Shown: positions 1 to 7,324 of the stretch, one piece after another
How the letters are laid out: every line of letters begins with the position of its first letter
Numbering within the stretch: the stretch's first letter is position 1
Origin: an uncultured Rubrobacteraceae bacterium
GTDB lineage: Bacteria; Actinomycetota; Rubrobacteria; Rubrobacterales; Rubrobacteraceae
DNA length: 32,299 nucleotides
Direction of reading: 5' to 3'
Assembly: GCA_902806105.1 (NCBI GenBank)
Contig: CADCVI010000116.1
Coordinates: 1-32,299, forward strand
Notes under the pieces: generated by a model
What the model saw: only the letters and a program-made list of their open reading frames with translations
Told to the model about the DNA's origin: nothing
Databases searched by the model: none
Made by a program: the position numbers and the translations under genes

Positions 1-690
1 GCCGCAGGCTGGCGTGAAGACGAGGATTGGCCGGGTCCTGTCCGACGCGGTTTCGTACCTCCGGGCCTTCCCGGGCTCTTTTTCCGTGCTGCACACCGCT
101 CACCCTGGCTGAATCGCCGCCTGCGCGGGCGCGTGCCCGGTCTCCCAAGCATTTTTCCGGATCGCCTGCGCCTCGGCAATGATGGACCGAGCCTGATGGT
201 CACCGCGGCGGACCGGGGAGACGCCCCGACCGACGTCAGACTTCGAATCATCTACGGCCAGCGCCGCTTCCACGTCCACGACGACCCTGTCTGGAAGACC
301 ATCCCCAGCCTCGTACCCCCACCCGGCACGCGCGGACGCCAGGACGACGGGCACACGGGTCTTCTCCACCCGCCCCGCGACGCACGTCGAATCTTCGGTG
401 GAGAAGGCGGAAGCTGGGAACCGGACGGGGCGTACTCGACCACTATTCTACAGACGGACCTCGACTTGAATGCCGTCGGAGGGCACTACACCGCCAGACT
501 ACAGGAGGCCGGCTGGAGACTCGTGGAGCGTGGGGAAGATGGTCGGCAGGGATGGAGCACCTGGCGCTTCACGGATGAGCGGGGCGGATCTTGGGGCGGC
601 ACCTTCAGCGTATTGCGACTATCGGGACCCTCCACGCGGTACCTGCTGCAAATCCATGCCGGTAGGACCGAGTCCCAACACGCTCAGTAA
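1..690 (+). CDS. Hypothetical protein, 5'-truncated by the window edge
   Basis: Frame 1 is open from the first base to the TAG at 688-690, so the gene begins outside the window; the internal GTG at 133 is not needed as a start. The visible part is about 229 residues. Near its C-end it reads HYTARLQEAGWRL followed by GWSTWRFTDERGGSW, and the first visible residues (AAGWREDEDWPGP) look like the end of a similar 'AGW' unit. This suggests two related modules. I see no signal peptide or membrane segment in the visible part. I do not recognise a named family; the pattern resembles uncharacterised actinobacterial proteins. It is followed by a strong hairpin shared with the convergent SDR gene. That it is coding is likely; function is unknown. 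Confidence 0.6.
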   Translation, partial: AAGWREDEDWPGPVRRGFVPPGLPGLFFRAAHRSPWLNRRLRGRVPGLPSIFPDRLRLGNDGPSLMVTAADRGDAPTDVRLRIIYGQRRFHVHDDPVWKTIPSLVPPPGTRGRQDDGHTGLLHPPRDARRIFGGEGGSWEPDGAYSTTILQTDLDLNAVGGHYTARLQEAGWRLVERGEDGRQGWSTWRFTDERGGSWGGTFSVLRLSGPSTRYLLQIHAGRTESQHAQ

Positions 691-720
691 ACGTTCCTCT
701 TCGTGGCGAAACAAGAGGAA

Positions 721-756
721 GGCGGCGGGGCGAGCATCTGTGCCCGCCCCGCCGCC
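721..756. terminator. Bidirectional hairpin terminator
   Basis: A perfect 12-bp stem (721-732 with 745-756, GGCGGCGGGGCG) has a 12-nt loop. It lies between the converging ends of the hypothetical gene (690) and the SDR gene (810). There is no clear U-tract on either side, as is usual for high-GC actinobacteria. Confidence 0.7.
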
Positions 757-809
757 TCTGTGCGATCGGCAGGTAGCCGACCGGCTGAAGTGCCTGCTAG
801 TCCCTGGCT

Positions 810-1580
810 CTAGATCACCGAGCTGGAAGGGCCACCGGCGACGTAGATCGTCTCGCCGCTGATGTACGAAGCCTCGTCGGAGGCGAGGAAGGCGACGACG
901 TTGGCGATGTCGTCGACGCGGCCGAAGCGCCTGAGCGGGATGTTCTTGGCGAAGCGCTCCTTCATGTCGTCCATCGTCATGCCGACGCGCTCGGCGGCCT
1001 CCTTGGTCATCTCCGTCTCGATCCAGCCCGGGGCTACCGCGTTGACGTTGATGTTGAACCTGCCGAGCTCAAGCGCGAGCGTGCGCGCCATCGCCTGGAG
1101 GCCCGCCTTCGCCGCCGAGTAGTTGAGCTGGCCCTTGTTGCCCAGAGCCACGATCGAGCTCGTCATGATGATCTTGCCGGACTGCTGCTCGACCATGTAC
1201 TTCTGCGCCTCGCGCGAGCACAGGAAGCTGCCCTTGAGGTGGACGTCGAGGACGGTGTCCCAGTCGTCGTCCGTCATCTTGAACGAGAGGTTGTCCCTGA
1301 GGAGCCCCGCGTTGTTGATGAGGATGTCGATCCTGCCGAAACGCTCCTTGACCTTCGCGAACGCCGCCTGCACCTGCTCCGTCTTCGAGACGTCGCAAGC
1401 TATGGCGATCCCCTCGGCCCCCGCGGCCTCGATGGCCTCGACGGTCTCCCGGCCGGCCTCCTCCGTGAGGTCCAGAACCGCCACGTTGGCCCCATCCTGC
1501 GCCATCCTTATGGCCTCCGCCGCACCTATGCCCCTGCCGGCGCCAGTTACGATCGCTACCCGATCATCGAGCCTACCCAT
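810..1580 (-). CDS. Short-chain dehydrogenase/reductase, FabG-like, probably NAD-linked
   Basis: This 256-aa classical SDR has the Rossmann motif TGAGRGIG (12-19), NNAG (89-92), the catalytic Ser141, the YSAAK motif with Tyr154 and Lys158, and the APGW turn. An Asp at position 37 (AVLDLT), at the end of beta-2, is the usual sign of NAD(H) rather than NADP(H) preference, unlike the neighbouring PhaB-like enzyme. The start is the ATG at 1580, preceded by GAGAGGAAGGG; a 16-residue upstream extension is open but has no ribosome site. It likely interconverts 3-oxoacyl and 3-hydroxyacyl thioesters. Context suggests a 3-hydroxyacyl-CoA dehydrogenase for PHA monomer turnover, but fatty-acid FabG or another alcohol substrate cannot be excluded. 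Confidence 0.88.
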   Translation of the reverse strand: MGRLDDRVAIVTGAGRGIGAAEAIRMAQDGANVAVLDLTEEAGRETVEAIEAAGAEGIAIACDVSKTEQVQAAFAKVKERFGRIDILINNAGLLRDNLSFKMTDDDWDTVLDVHLKGSFLCSREAQKYMVEQQSGKIIMTSSIVALGNKGQLNYSAAKAGLQAMARTLALELGRFNINVNAVAPGWIETEMTKEAAERVGMTMDDMKERFAKNIPLRRFGRVDDIANVVAFLASDEASYISGETIYVAGGPSSSVI

Positions 1581-1645
1581 GTTTACGCCCTTCCTCTCAC
1601 ATGCTTCCGGTCCGAACCGGATCGACATTACTGCAACTGGCAGCC

Positions 1646-1674
1646 ATTATATTAAAAATGAACCTATGTGTCGT
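1646..1674 (-). promoter_or_regulatory. Promoter of the first SDR gene
   Basis: On the minus strand a perfect TATAAT (1646-1651) lies 17 bp from ACGACA (1669-1674). This predicts transcription starting near 1639 and a leader of about 60 nt before the ATG at 1580. Confidence 0.6.
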
Positions 1675-1683
1675 ACGAGTATA
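1665..1683. promoter_or_regulatory. Partial copy of the PHA-island dyad operator (site E)
   Basis: TATGTG-N7-AGTATA matches the TATGTG-N7-CACATA dyad perfectly in one half and weakly (3 of 6) in the other. It overlaps the -35 hexamer of the SDR promoter. Taken alone it would not be convincing; it is reported because stronger copies sit at neighbouring PHA genes. Confidence 0.35.
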
Positions 1684-1746
1684 GATGCAACAAAAGTGAT
1701 TTAGGGGTTTGGGCTTCGTTGCGGGGGGTTCGGAGGGCGTAGAAAT

Positions 1747-1793
1747 GGCGTATACGGCCTCCCGGGAACTTCTACCGGGGGGCCGTATACGCC
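1747..1793 (-). terminator. Terminator of the PhaB-like gene
   Basis: A 19-bp stem (1747-1765 with 1775-1793) with one G-U pair and a 9-nt loop lies 12 bp beyond the phaB stop codon. It is one of the strongest hairpins in the window. Confidence 0.8.
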
Positions 1794-1804
1794 GGCGTGC
1801 TGCC

Positions 1805-2545
1805 TTACTGCATGTAGATGCCGCCGTTTATGTTCATGGTCTGGCCGGTGATGTAGTCGCCGTCGACGACGAGGTAGCGGACGCACCTGGCGACCTCTTC
1901 CGGGCTCCCGATGCGGCCCAGCGGGATCTTCGCCTTGATCTTCTCGCGAACCTCTTCCGGGACGTTGCTGAACATGTCCGTCTCCATAAAGCCCGGGCAG
2001 ATAGCGTTCACGCAGACGTTGTAGCGGGCGAGCTCCTGCGCCGCGGACTTGGTGAAGCCGATCATGCCGGCCTTCGCCGCCGCGTAGTTTGTCTGCCCGA
2101 AGTTGCCCGCCTGCCCGACAAACGACGAGATGTTGATGATCTTGCCGCTCGACTGCTCCGTGAAGTGGGGCAGCGCGGCCTTCACGGTGTAGTAGCTGCT
2201 GTTGAGGTTCGTCTGGACTACCTTGTCCCACTCCTCGGCCGTCAGCTTCTTCATAGTCTTGTCTATGGTGATCCCGGCGTTGTTGACGAGGATGTCTATG
2301 CGACCGAAATGCTCGACGGTCTGCTCTATAAGCTTCGTCGCCTGCCCCACGTCCGAGACATCGGCCTGTAACGCCACCGCCTGGTCCTCACCGAGCTTGT
2401 TTACAAGCTCTTGAGCTGGTCCCTCGGAGTTGGCGTAGTTGACGACTACCTTCGCCCCTCCACGCCCGAGTTCTTCGGCTATGGCTCTCCCGAGACCTCG
2501 CCCCGCACCTGTTACTACTGCTACGGCACCTTCCAGACTTCCCAT
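1805..2545 (-). CDS. phaB: Acetoacetyl-CoA reductase (PhaB-type SDR)
   Basis: This 246-aa SDR has TGAGRGLG (12-19), NNAG (88-91), Ser141, the NYAAAK motif (Tyr154, Lys158) and the CPGF turn. After beta-2 it reads VVVNYANS with no acidic residue, which fits NADPH use. The stretch TMKKLTAEEWDKVVQTNL is typical of PhaB enzymes, which reduce acetoacetyl-CoA to (R)-3-hydroxybutyryl-CoA for PHA synthesis. The ATG at 2545 follows GGGAGG at a 5-nt spacing; longer upstream reading frames lack support. It is divergent from the PhaQ-like regulator and close to phasin and thiolase genes. A FabG role in fatty-acid synthesis is the alternative, less likely from context. Confidence 0.87.
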   Translation of the reverse strand: MGSLEGAVAVVTGAGRGLGRAIAEELGRGGAKVVVNYANSEGPAQELVNKLGEDQAVALQADVSDVGQATKLIEQTVEHFGRIDILVNNAGITIDKTMKKLTAEEWDKVVQTNLNSSYYTVKAALPHFTEQSSGKIINISSFVGQAGNFGQTNYAAAKAGMIGFTKSAAQELARYNVCVNAICPGFMETDMFSNVPEEVREKIKAKIPLGRIGSPEEVARCVRYLVVDGDYITGQTMNINGGIYMQ

Positions 2546-2579
2546 GTATTCCTCCCTATCCCGATTTCTCCTCGCGCAA

Positions 2580-2608
2580 AGTCTATTGCCGCGGCTAGCC
2601 CCGGGCAA
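2580..2608 (-). promoter_or_regulatory. Promoter of phaB
   Basis: On the minus strand TTGCCC (2603-2608) is separated by 17 bp from TAGACT (2580-2585). It lies about 35 bp upstream of the phaB start and diverges from the regulator promoter. Confidence 0.5.
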
Positions 2609-2610
2609 AC

Positions 2611-2629
2611 TATGTGCGCCCGGCACCTT
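2611..2629. promoter_or_regulatory. Partial copy of the dyad operator (site F) upstream of phaB
   Basis: TATGTG-N7-CACCTT matches 10 of the 12 dyad positions. It abuts the upstream edge of the phaB -35 hexamer, so a bound protein could touch RNA polymerase there. Confidence 0.4.
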
Positions 2630-2682
2630 CAAGCCACGAAAAGCATCACCCGAAGAGTTACAATCCGGGGGGAAGGAAAGGC

Positions 2683-2710
2683 TTGACAGGTACATATATA
2701 TATGTAGAAT
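2683..2710 (+). promoter_or_regulatory. Promoter of the PhaQ-like regulator
   Basis: A consensus TTGACA (2683-2688), a 16-bp spacer and TAGAAT (2705-2710) predict transcription starting near 2717. That position coincides with the first possible ATG of the regulator. The same layout recurs upstream of phasin 2. Confidence 0.8.
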
Positions 2711-2717
2711 GCACATA
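2691..2717. promoter_or_regulatory. Operator at the regulator promoter (site A)
   Basis: Two overlapping symmetries cover the spacer and -10. One is a perfect 16-bp palindrome, TACATATATATATGTA (2691-2706). The other is TATATG-N7-CACATA (2699-2717), matching 11 of 12 positions of the island dyad. A protein bound here would block the promoter, consistent with autoregulation. PadR-family repressors are known to use ATGT-N8-ACAT dyads; this one has N9 between the same half-sites. Confidence 0.65.
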
Positions 2718-3124
2718 TGGTGGAAGCGAGAGTGATGAGTGACAAGCAAGAACCGAAGCGGGGACCGGAGGTAAAGCCTAGAAACTGGCTTGTACCGGTG
2801 CTCCTTCTGACGCTCCGGGAGTGGAACTCCTACGGTTACGAGCTCATGGAGCGGTCTGCTGCCTTCGGGTTCGAGGCGATGAACCCTGGGACGCTGTACC
2901 GGACGCTGCGCCAGATGGAGAAAGAAGGCATCGTGGAGTCTTCGTGGGAGACCTCGAAGGGTGGTCCGGCGCGTAGGATGTATTCGATCACGGATGCCGG
3001 CGAGGCGTACCTCGAGTTCTGGGCCAAGGCGCTCGAACAGTATCAGCGCAACATGGATACCTTCTTCAAGCTCTACACCGGCCGTTCGCTCCGGCCCGAG
3101 GAGAACAACAAGAAGGAAGACTAG
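2717..3124 (+). CDS. PadR-family transcriptional regulator, PhaQ-like
   Basis: A 135-aa protein (129 aa if it starts at the ATG at 2735). A winged-helix PadR domain fills it: NWLVPVLLLTL at 23-33, YGYELMER at 39-46, GTLYRTLRQMEKEGIV at 58-73 (recognition helix) and ARRMYSITDAGEAYL at 85-99 (wing), then a helical tail. The layout and the tail (EQYQRNMDTFFKLY) resemble PhaQ, the PHB-responsive repressor of Bacillus. The context of phaB, phasin and thiolase supports a role as PHA sensor and repressor. The start is open: 2717 sits exactly at the predicted transcription start (leaderless), while 2735 has GGAAGCGAGAG upstream. Its own promoter carries the dyad operator, so autoregulation is likely. 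Confidence 0.85.
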   Translation: MVEARVMSDKQEPKRGPEVKPRNWLVPVLLLTLREWNSYGYELMERSAAFGFEAMNPGTLYRTLRQMEKEGIVESSWETSKGGPARRMYSITDAGEAYLEFWAKALEQYQRNMDTFFKLYTGRSLRPEENNKKED

Positions 3125-3160
3125 CGCCGGGAGACCGGGCAACAGACGAAGAAAGACTTG

Positions 3161-3194
3161 GGGGACGCCACAATTACGGCGTTCCCTTTCTTTT
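3161..3194 (+). terminator. Rho-independent terminator of the regulator gene
   Basis: A 9-bp stem (3161-3169 with 3178-3186, one G-U) has an 8-nt loop and is followed directly by TTTCTTTT. It lies 36 bp after the regulator stop codon. Confidence 0.75.
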
Positions 3195-3366
3195 GCCCGC
3201 GAACAGCCCGATGGCAGGCCATGTCGCGATAACGGGCGCCGGGTGTTACGCTGCGGCGGGGGCCGGTACGGGCTGGCCTGGATGGTACGGAAGGGCGATC
3301 GAAGGATCCTTCCGGGGATCAGCAGAGGCCGCGGTCCGTTCGGTCGCGGCAGAGGAGGTTTTCGAG

Positions 3367-3891
3367 ATGACGCAAGGGTCCGGTAACCCCGCGGAGGCGG
3401 GTCTCAAGTCCATGCAGGACGTGTTCGGCGGGGCCGTTGCGGCCCAGCAGCGGAGCGTTGGCATGGCTCAGGACTGGACGCAGGGCGTGATCGAGTCCTA
3501 CAAGAGCCAGGCCGAGAGCTACCAGTCGCTGATGGAGGCGATGAAGAGCTCCATGGCGGCGCTCGAGACGACCCTCAAGAGCCAGGAGGAGACCAACAAG
3601 GCCCTGCGCCAGAGCCTGGATGCTTACAAGAACGCCCTGGAGAACGCGAGCCAGACGCAGGAGAGGAACATGGAGCTCGCGCAGCGTTTCTTCAACGACA
3701 TCGTGGACACGCTCCGCGCGCAGCTCGAGAGCAGCCGCTCGCTCCTCCTGGAGCCCGCGGCGAAGCAGCAGGAGTTTTTCCAGAGCATCTCCCAGGAGTG
3801 GCTCGACGCCTACATGAAGCTGCTCAACGCCCCGATGGAGCTCTACAAGTCCAGCACGGAGAGGGCCGCGGGGCGGGGCGGCGGCGCCTAG
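3367..3891 (+). CDS. phaP: Phasin (PHA granule-associated protein 1)
   Basis: A 174-aa protein predicted almost wholly alpha-helical, rich in Gln, Glu, Ala and Ser, with no Cys and no membrane segment. Residues 133-160 (KQQEFFQSISQEW through NAPMELY) match residues 73-100 of the second phasin at about half the positions, including KQQE, the AY pair and LN. Phasins coat the polymer granule, limit its size and aid synthase action. The ATG at 3367 follows GAGGAGG at 8 nt; the frame is open upstream but without a ribosome site. It precedes the thiolase by 73 bp and may be partly cotranscribed with it. A phasin role rests on composition, homology to the second copy and context. Confidence 0.8.
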   Translation: MTQGSGNPAEAGLKSMQDVFGGAVAAQQRSVGMAQDWTQGVIESYKSQAESYQSLMEAMKSSMAALETTLKSQEETNKALRQSLDAYKNALENASQTQERNMELAQRFFNDIVDTLRAQLESSRSLLLEPAAKQQEFFQSISQEWLDAYMKLLNAPMELYKSSTERAAGRGGGA

Positions 3892-3902
3892 CCCCCGGCC
3901 AT

Positions 3903-3931
3903 TTGTGCGGTAGGCTGTTTGGTAATATAGA
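3903..3931 (+). promoter_or_regulatory. Possible promoter of the thiolase gene
   Basis: TTGTGC (3903-3908), 17 bp, then TATAGA (3926-3931) lies between phasin and thiolase. The -35 is weak, so readthrough from the phasin gene is also possible. Confidence 0.35.
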
Positions 3932-3964
3932 TGACAGATGTAGGCGAAAGAGGAGAAGGACAGC

Positions 3965-5179
3965 GTGAGCTTCGGCAACGGAAATGGTAGCGGTGAGATC
4001 GTCATCTCGACGGCCCTCAGGACCGCGATAGGTACCTTTGGTGGCTCCCTCAAGGATGTTCCGGCCACCGACCTCGGGGCGACGGTCGGCAGGGAGGTCG
4101 TCAACCGTTCCGGTATAGCGGCCGAGCAGGTCGATCAGGTTATCGTCGGCAACATCCTCTCGGCCGGCCAGGGCATGAACCCGGGCCGTCAGGTCGGGAT
4201 CAAGGCCGGGCTCCCGGTCGAGACCCCGGGGATGACGCTGAACAGGATGTGCGGCTCGGGCCTCCAGGCGATCATCTCGGCGGCCCAGGAGATAGCCCTC
4301 GGCGACGCCGACGTGGTCATGGCCGGCGGCATCGAGAACATGGACCGGGCGCCGTTCCTGCTGGACAAGGCCCGCTACGGCTACAGGATGGGCATGCCCA
4401 AGGTCGACATGTACGACCACATGGTCTTCGACGGGCTCTGGGACGTCTTCAACGACTACCACATGGGCATCACCGCCGAGAACGTCGCGGAGCGCTACGG
4501 CATAACCCGCGAGGAGTCCGACGAGTACGCCGCACGCAGCCACCAGCGGGCCGCCAAGGCCAACGAGGATGAGATCTTCAGCGGGCAGATCGTGCCCGTC
4601 GAGATCAAGCAGAAGAAGGAGACTGTCGAGTTCGTCACCGACGAGCACGTCCGGCCCAACGCCACGGTCGAGGGCCTTCAGAAGCTCAGGACTATCTTCA
4701 AGAAGGAGGGCGGCACGGTAACCGCCGCCAACGCCAGCGGCGTCAACGACGGGGCCGCCATGATGCTCGTCACGAGCGAGAAGAAGGCCGGGGAGCTCGG
4801 CCTGCCGATCTCGGGCAGGCTCGTCTCAGCCGCCGTCGCGGGCGTCGACCCGTCGGTGATGGGGACCGGCATGATCCCGGCGTCGCGCCTTGCGATGAAG
4901 AAGGCCGGCCTCACCGTGGACGACCTCGACGCCGTCGAGGCGAACGAGGCATTCGCCTCCATCGCCATCGCCGTACAGCGAGACCTCGAGGTCCCCGACG
5001 AGAAGATGAACCCCATCGGCGGGGCCATCGCCCTCGGACACCCCATCGGCGCCACCGGCGCGATCCTGACCGCCAAGATCCTGGATCACCTCGAGCGCAC
5101 GAACGGCCGCTACGGCCTCGTTACCCTGTGCATCGGGGGCGGCATGGGCATCGCCGCTATCTTCGAGCGGGTGTCGTAG
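3965..5179 (+). CDS. phaA: Acetyl-CoA acetyltransferase (thiolase, PhaA)
   Basis: A 404-aa thiolase. The acyl-accepting Cys96 lies in NRMCGSGLQA, the active-site loop NEAF at 327-330, His359 in GHPIGATGA, and the second catalytic Cys389 in CIGGGMG. Length and motifs fit the biosynthetic type that condenses two acetyl-CoA to acetoacetyl-CoA, the first step of PHB synthesis; degradative use on longer 3-oxoacyl-CoA is possible. It starts with GTG at 3965 after GAGGAGAAGGA. It follows a phasin gene and is near phaB, giving a complete PhaA-PhaB route within 4 kb. Two hairpins close the unit. Confidence 0.93.
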   Translation: MSFGNGNGSGEIVISTALRTAIGTFGGSLKDVPATDLGATVGREVVNRSGIAAEQVDQVIVGNILSAGQGMNPGRQVGIKAGLPVETPGMTLNRMCGSGLQAIISAAQEIALGDADVVMAGGIENMDRAPFLLDKARYGYRMGMPKVDMYDHMVFDGLWDVFNDYHMGITAENVAERYGITREESDEYAARSHQRAAKANEDEIFSGQIVPVEIKQKKETVEFVTDEHVRPNATVEGLQKLRTIFKKEGGTVTAANASGVNDGAAMMLVTSEKKAGELGLPISGRLVSAAVAGVDPSVMGTGMIPASRLAMKKAGLTVDDLDAVEANEAFASIAIAVQRDLEVPDEKMNPIGGAIALGHPIGATGAILTAKILDHLERTNGRYGLVTLCIGGGMGIAAIFERVS

Positions 5180-5190
5180 GTAGCAGCAGA

Positions 5191-5216
5191 GACCGGCCGG
5201 CTAAGGCCGGTCGTTT
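5191..5216 (+). terminator. Terminator of the thiolase gene
   Basis: An 8-bp stem GACCGGCC (5191-5198 with 5205-5212) has a 6-nt loop and is followed by GTTT. It lies 11 bp after the thiolase stop codon. Confidence 0.65.
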
Positions 5217-5220
5217 CACC

Positions 5221-5251
5221 GGAGGGGGCCGCGAAACATGCGGCCCCCTCC
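5221..5251 (+). terminator. Second, stronger terminator hairpin after thiolase
   Basis: A perfect 12-bp stem GGAGGGGGCCGC (5221-5232 with 5240-5251) with a 7-nt loop follows the first hairpin by 8 bp. The tandem arrangement insulates the aminotransferase gene from the PHA genes. Confidence 0.65.
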
Positions 5252-5333
5252 GCGTCGTTCTGGCGCAGGGCCTGGCACGGATGGGGTAGCATGCCGATCG
5301 GAGCGGCGGGGAACGAGGATCGGAGGAGCTGGT

Positions 5334-6515
5334 TTGGATCTTGCGGGGCGGATGCAGCGTTTGGGGACGGAGACTGCCTTCTCCGTGCTCGCGAAGGCGA
5401 AGGCTCTGGAGGCCCAGGGGCGGGAGATCGTGCACCTCGAGATCGGCGAGCCGGACTTCGACACTCCGGCGCACGTCGTGGAGGCGGGCTGCCGAGCGTT
5501 GCGAGAGGGCAAGACTCGCTACACCCCGGCCGCCGGTATCCCCGAGCTTCGCGCCGCGATAGCCGAAGACGTCTCCCGGAGCCGGGCCGTGGCGGTCGAG
5601 CCGGAGCAGGTCGTGGTCACGCCGGGGGGGAAGCCGATCATGTTCTTCGCCATCCTCGCCCTCGTCGACGAGGGGGACGAGGTGCTCCTGCCGAACCCGT
5701 CGTTCCCGATCTACGAGTCGATGGTGAACTTCGCCGGTGGACGTCCGGTCCCGCTGCCGCTGCGCCAGGAGAACGGGTTCCGCTTCGACCTCGATGAGTT
5801 TCGCGCGGGCCTGAGCGAGAAGACGAAGCTCGTGATCCTCAACTCCCCCGCCAACCCGACCGGCGGCGTGCTGACGCCCGCAGACATACAGGGCCTAGCC
5901 GAGATCCTGCGCGAGCGCCCCGACGTCACGATCCTGAGCGATGAGATCTACTCCAGGCTCCTCTACGACTGCCCCTTCGCCAGCATCGCCTCGGAGCCCG
6001 GCATGGGCCCGGATGAGCGCACGATCATCCTCGATGGCTTTTCGAAGACCTACGCGATGACGGGCTGGCGCATCGGCTACGGCGTAATGCCCCGCGACCT
6101 CGCCGAAGTGGTGACCAAGCTCCAGGTAAACTCCAACTCCTGCACGGCCGCCGCCTCCCAGTACGCGGCCCTGGCGGCGCTCAACGGCCCCCAGGACGAC
6201 GTCGGACGCATGCTGACGGAGTTCCGGGCCCGCAGGGACCTGATCGTGGCCGGTCTGAACGACCTGCCCGGCGTCGAATGCATAGTCCCCCAGGGTGCCT
6301 TCTACGCTTTCCCACGCATAACCGGGACAGGACACGGCGCGGACGACCTCGCCGACCTCCTCCTGAACGACGCCGGCGTCGCCTGCCTCTCCGGTACCGC
6401 GTTCGGACGCCACGGCGAGGGACACCTGCGCCTCTCTTACGCCAACTCCCGCGAGAACATCTCCAGAGCCCTCGAAAGCATGGGCGAGGCGCTCGCGCGA
6501 ACGCCGGCCGGGTAG
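5334..6515 (+). CDS. Pyridoxal-phosphate aminotransferase, class I/II (AspC-like)
   Basis: A 393-aa fold-type I aminotransferase. EIGEPDFDTP at 36-45 is the substrate-binding entry, NPTGG at 174-178 and SDEIY at 202-206 hold the cofactor, Lys238 in GFSKTYAMTGWRIGYG forms the Schiff base, and the downstream Arg246 binds the phosphate. It would transfer an amino group from an amino acid to a 2-oxoacid; the substrate cannot be read from the sequence (aspartate, aromatic or alanine-type are all possible). The likely start is TTG at 5334, preceded by GGAGG at 7 nt; an ATG at 5352 is the alternative. It is separated from the thiolase by two terminators, so it probably has its own weak promoter. Confidence 0.88.
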   Translation: MDLAGRMQRLGTETAFSVLAKAKALEAQGREIVHLEIGEPDFDTPAHVVEAGCRALREGKTRYTPAAGIPELRAAIAEDVSRSRAVAVEPEQVVVTPGGKPIMFFAILALVDEGDEVLLPNPSFPIYESMVNFAGGRPVPLPLRQENGFRFDLDEFRAGLSEKTKLVILNSPANPTGGVLTPADIQGLAEILRERPDVTILSDEIYSRLLYDCPFASIASEPGMGPDERTIILDGFSKTYAMTGWRIGYGVMPRDLAEVVTKLQVNSNSCTAAASQYAALAALNGPQDDVGRMLTEFRARRDLIVAGLNDLPGVECIVPQGAFYAFPRITGTGHGADDLADLLLNDAGVACLSGTAFGRHGEGHLRLSYANSRENISRALESMGEALARTPAG

Positions 6516-6646
6516 CGCGGCCCGAACGGCCCGCCGCCCCTACGTCATTTGGTCAGGTTGGTAAGAGCGATGGCGAGCAGGGTTTGGAATAGCTTTTCGC
6601 CCAGGTGCGGGAAGGGTTCTTGCGCCCCTTACTGCGTCCGGGCCAC

Positions 6647-7180
6647 CTAGCCGCGGTCCGCGGCCGGTGCCGTGAGTTTTATGTCGACGCGCTCGGCACC
6701 ATCCTGCCGGCTCACCTTCTCGGGCAGGCCGAGGCTACGGAGGAGCTTGAGCATGGGGGTGTTGTTGGGGAGGACGTACGCGTGCAGCTTCTCCACGCCC
6801 TTCTCCCGCGCCACCTCGATCAGGGCCCGCGTAAGGCCCACACCGAGGCCAAGGCCCTGCACGCGGTCCTCGACGAGCGCCGCGTACTCGGCGCTCCCGT
6901 TCACGTCTTCGCTCCGGTCGTAGCGCACGACGGCGATGACCTCTTCCTCGTCCCGCGGATCCAGGGCGACCAGAGCGTAGCGTTCCACGCCGTCGACCTC
7001 CGCGAAACGCCGGGCCTGCTTGTCCGAGAGCTGCTTCATCGGGCCGAAGTAGCGCATCTCGACCGTCCTCGCGCTCAAGCGCCCGAAGAGCCGCTGCAAC
7101 GCCTTCGCGTCACCGGGGCGTATCTCACGCACCGGCACGGGCGTGCCGTCCGCCAGCGTAAGGAGACCGCGGACCTTCAT
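6647..7180 (-). CDS. GNAT acetyltransferase, resembling the catalytic domain of Pat-type protein acetyltransferases
   Basis: A 177-aa GNAT protein. VREIRPGDAKALQRLF at 17-32, RYFGPMKQLSD at 43-53 and the acetyl-CoA loop QGLGLG at 108-113, followed by VGLTRALIEVAREKGV and an N-x-x-M-L-K pattern, are the layout of the C-terminal domain of Pat/PatZ lysine acetyltransferases, which switch off acyl-CoA synthetases. Here the domain stands alone without the acyl-CoA-ligase-like half. The preferred start is the ATG at 7180 after GAGGA; a GTG at 7228 is open but lacks a ribosome site. Its promoter carries the island dyad operator, so it may belong to the PHA regulon. The acetyl acceptor is unknown. 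Confidence 0.8.
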   Translation of the reverse strand: MKVRGLLTLADGTPVPVREIRPGDAKALQRLFGRLSARTVEMRYFGPMKQLSDKQARRFAEVDGVERYALVALDPRDEEEVIAVVRYDRSEDVNGSAEYAALVEDRVQGLGLGVGLTRALIEVAREKGVEKLHAYVLPNNTPMLKLLRSLGLPEKVSRQDGAERVDIKLTAPAADRG

Positions 7181-7212
7181 CGAGCCCGTATCCTCGTCAT
7201 ATGCGTCATATC

Positions 7213-7254
7213 TATATGCAATACTCACATAGAGGATGTTACCCCGTGGGGCAA
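7213..7254 (-). promoter_or_regulatory. Promoter and dyad operator (site D) of the GNAT gene
   Basis: TATATG-N7-CACATA at 7213-7231 matches 11 of 12 dyad positions. On the minus strand its CACATA half reads TATGTG and sits 17 bp from TTGCCC (7249-7254), so the operator overlaps the expected -10 region as it does at sites A and B. Confidence 0.5.
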
Positions 7255-7324
7255 CTTTAACAACGTCGGCCGGTGTCGTGGATCACCACTCCGGCGTAGT
7301 GGCATCAGAATGTGTTCGAGGTTT

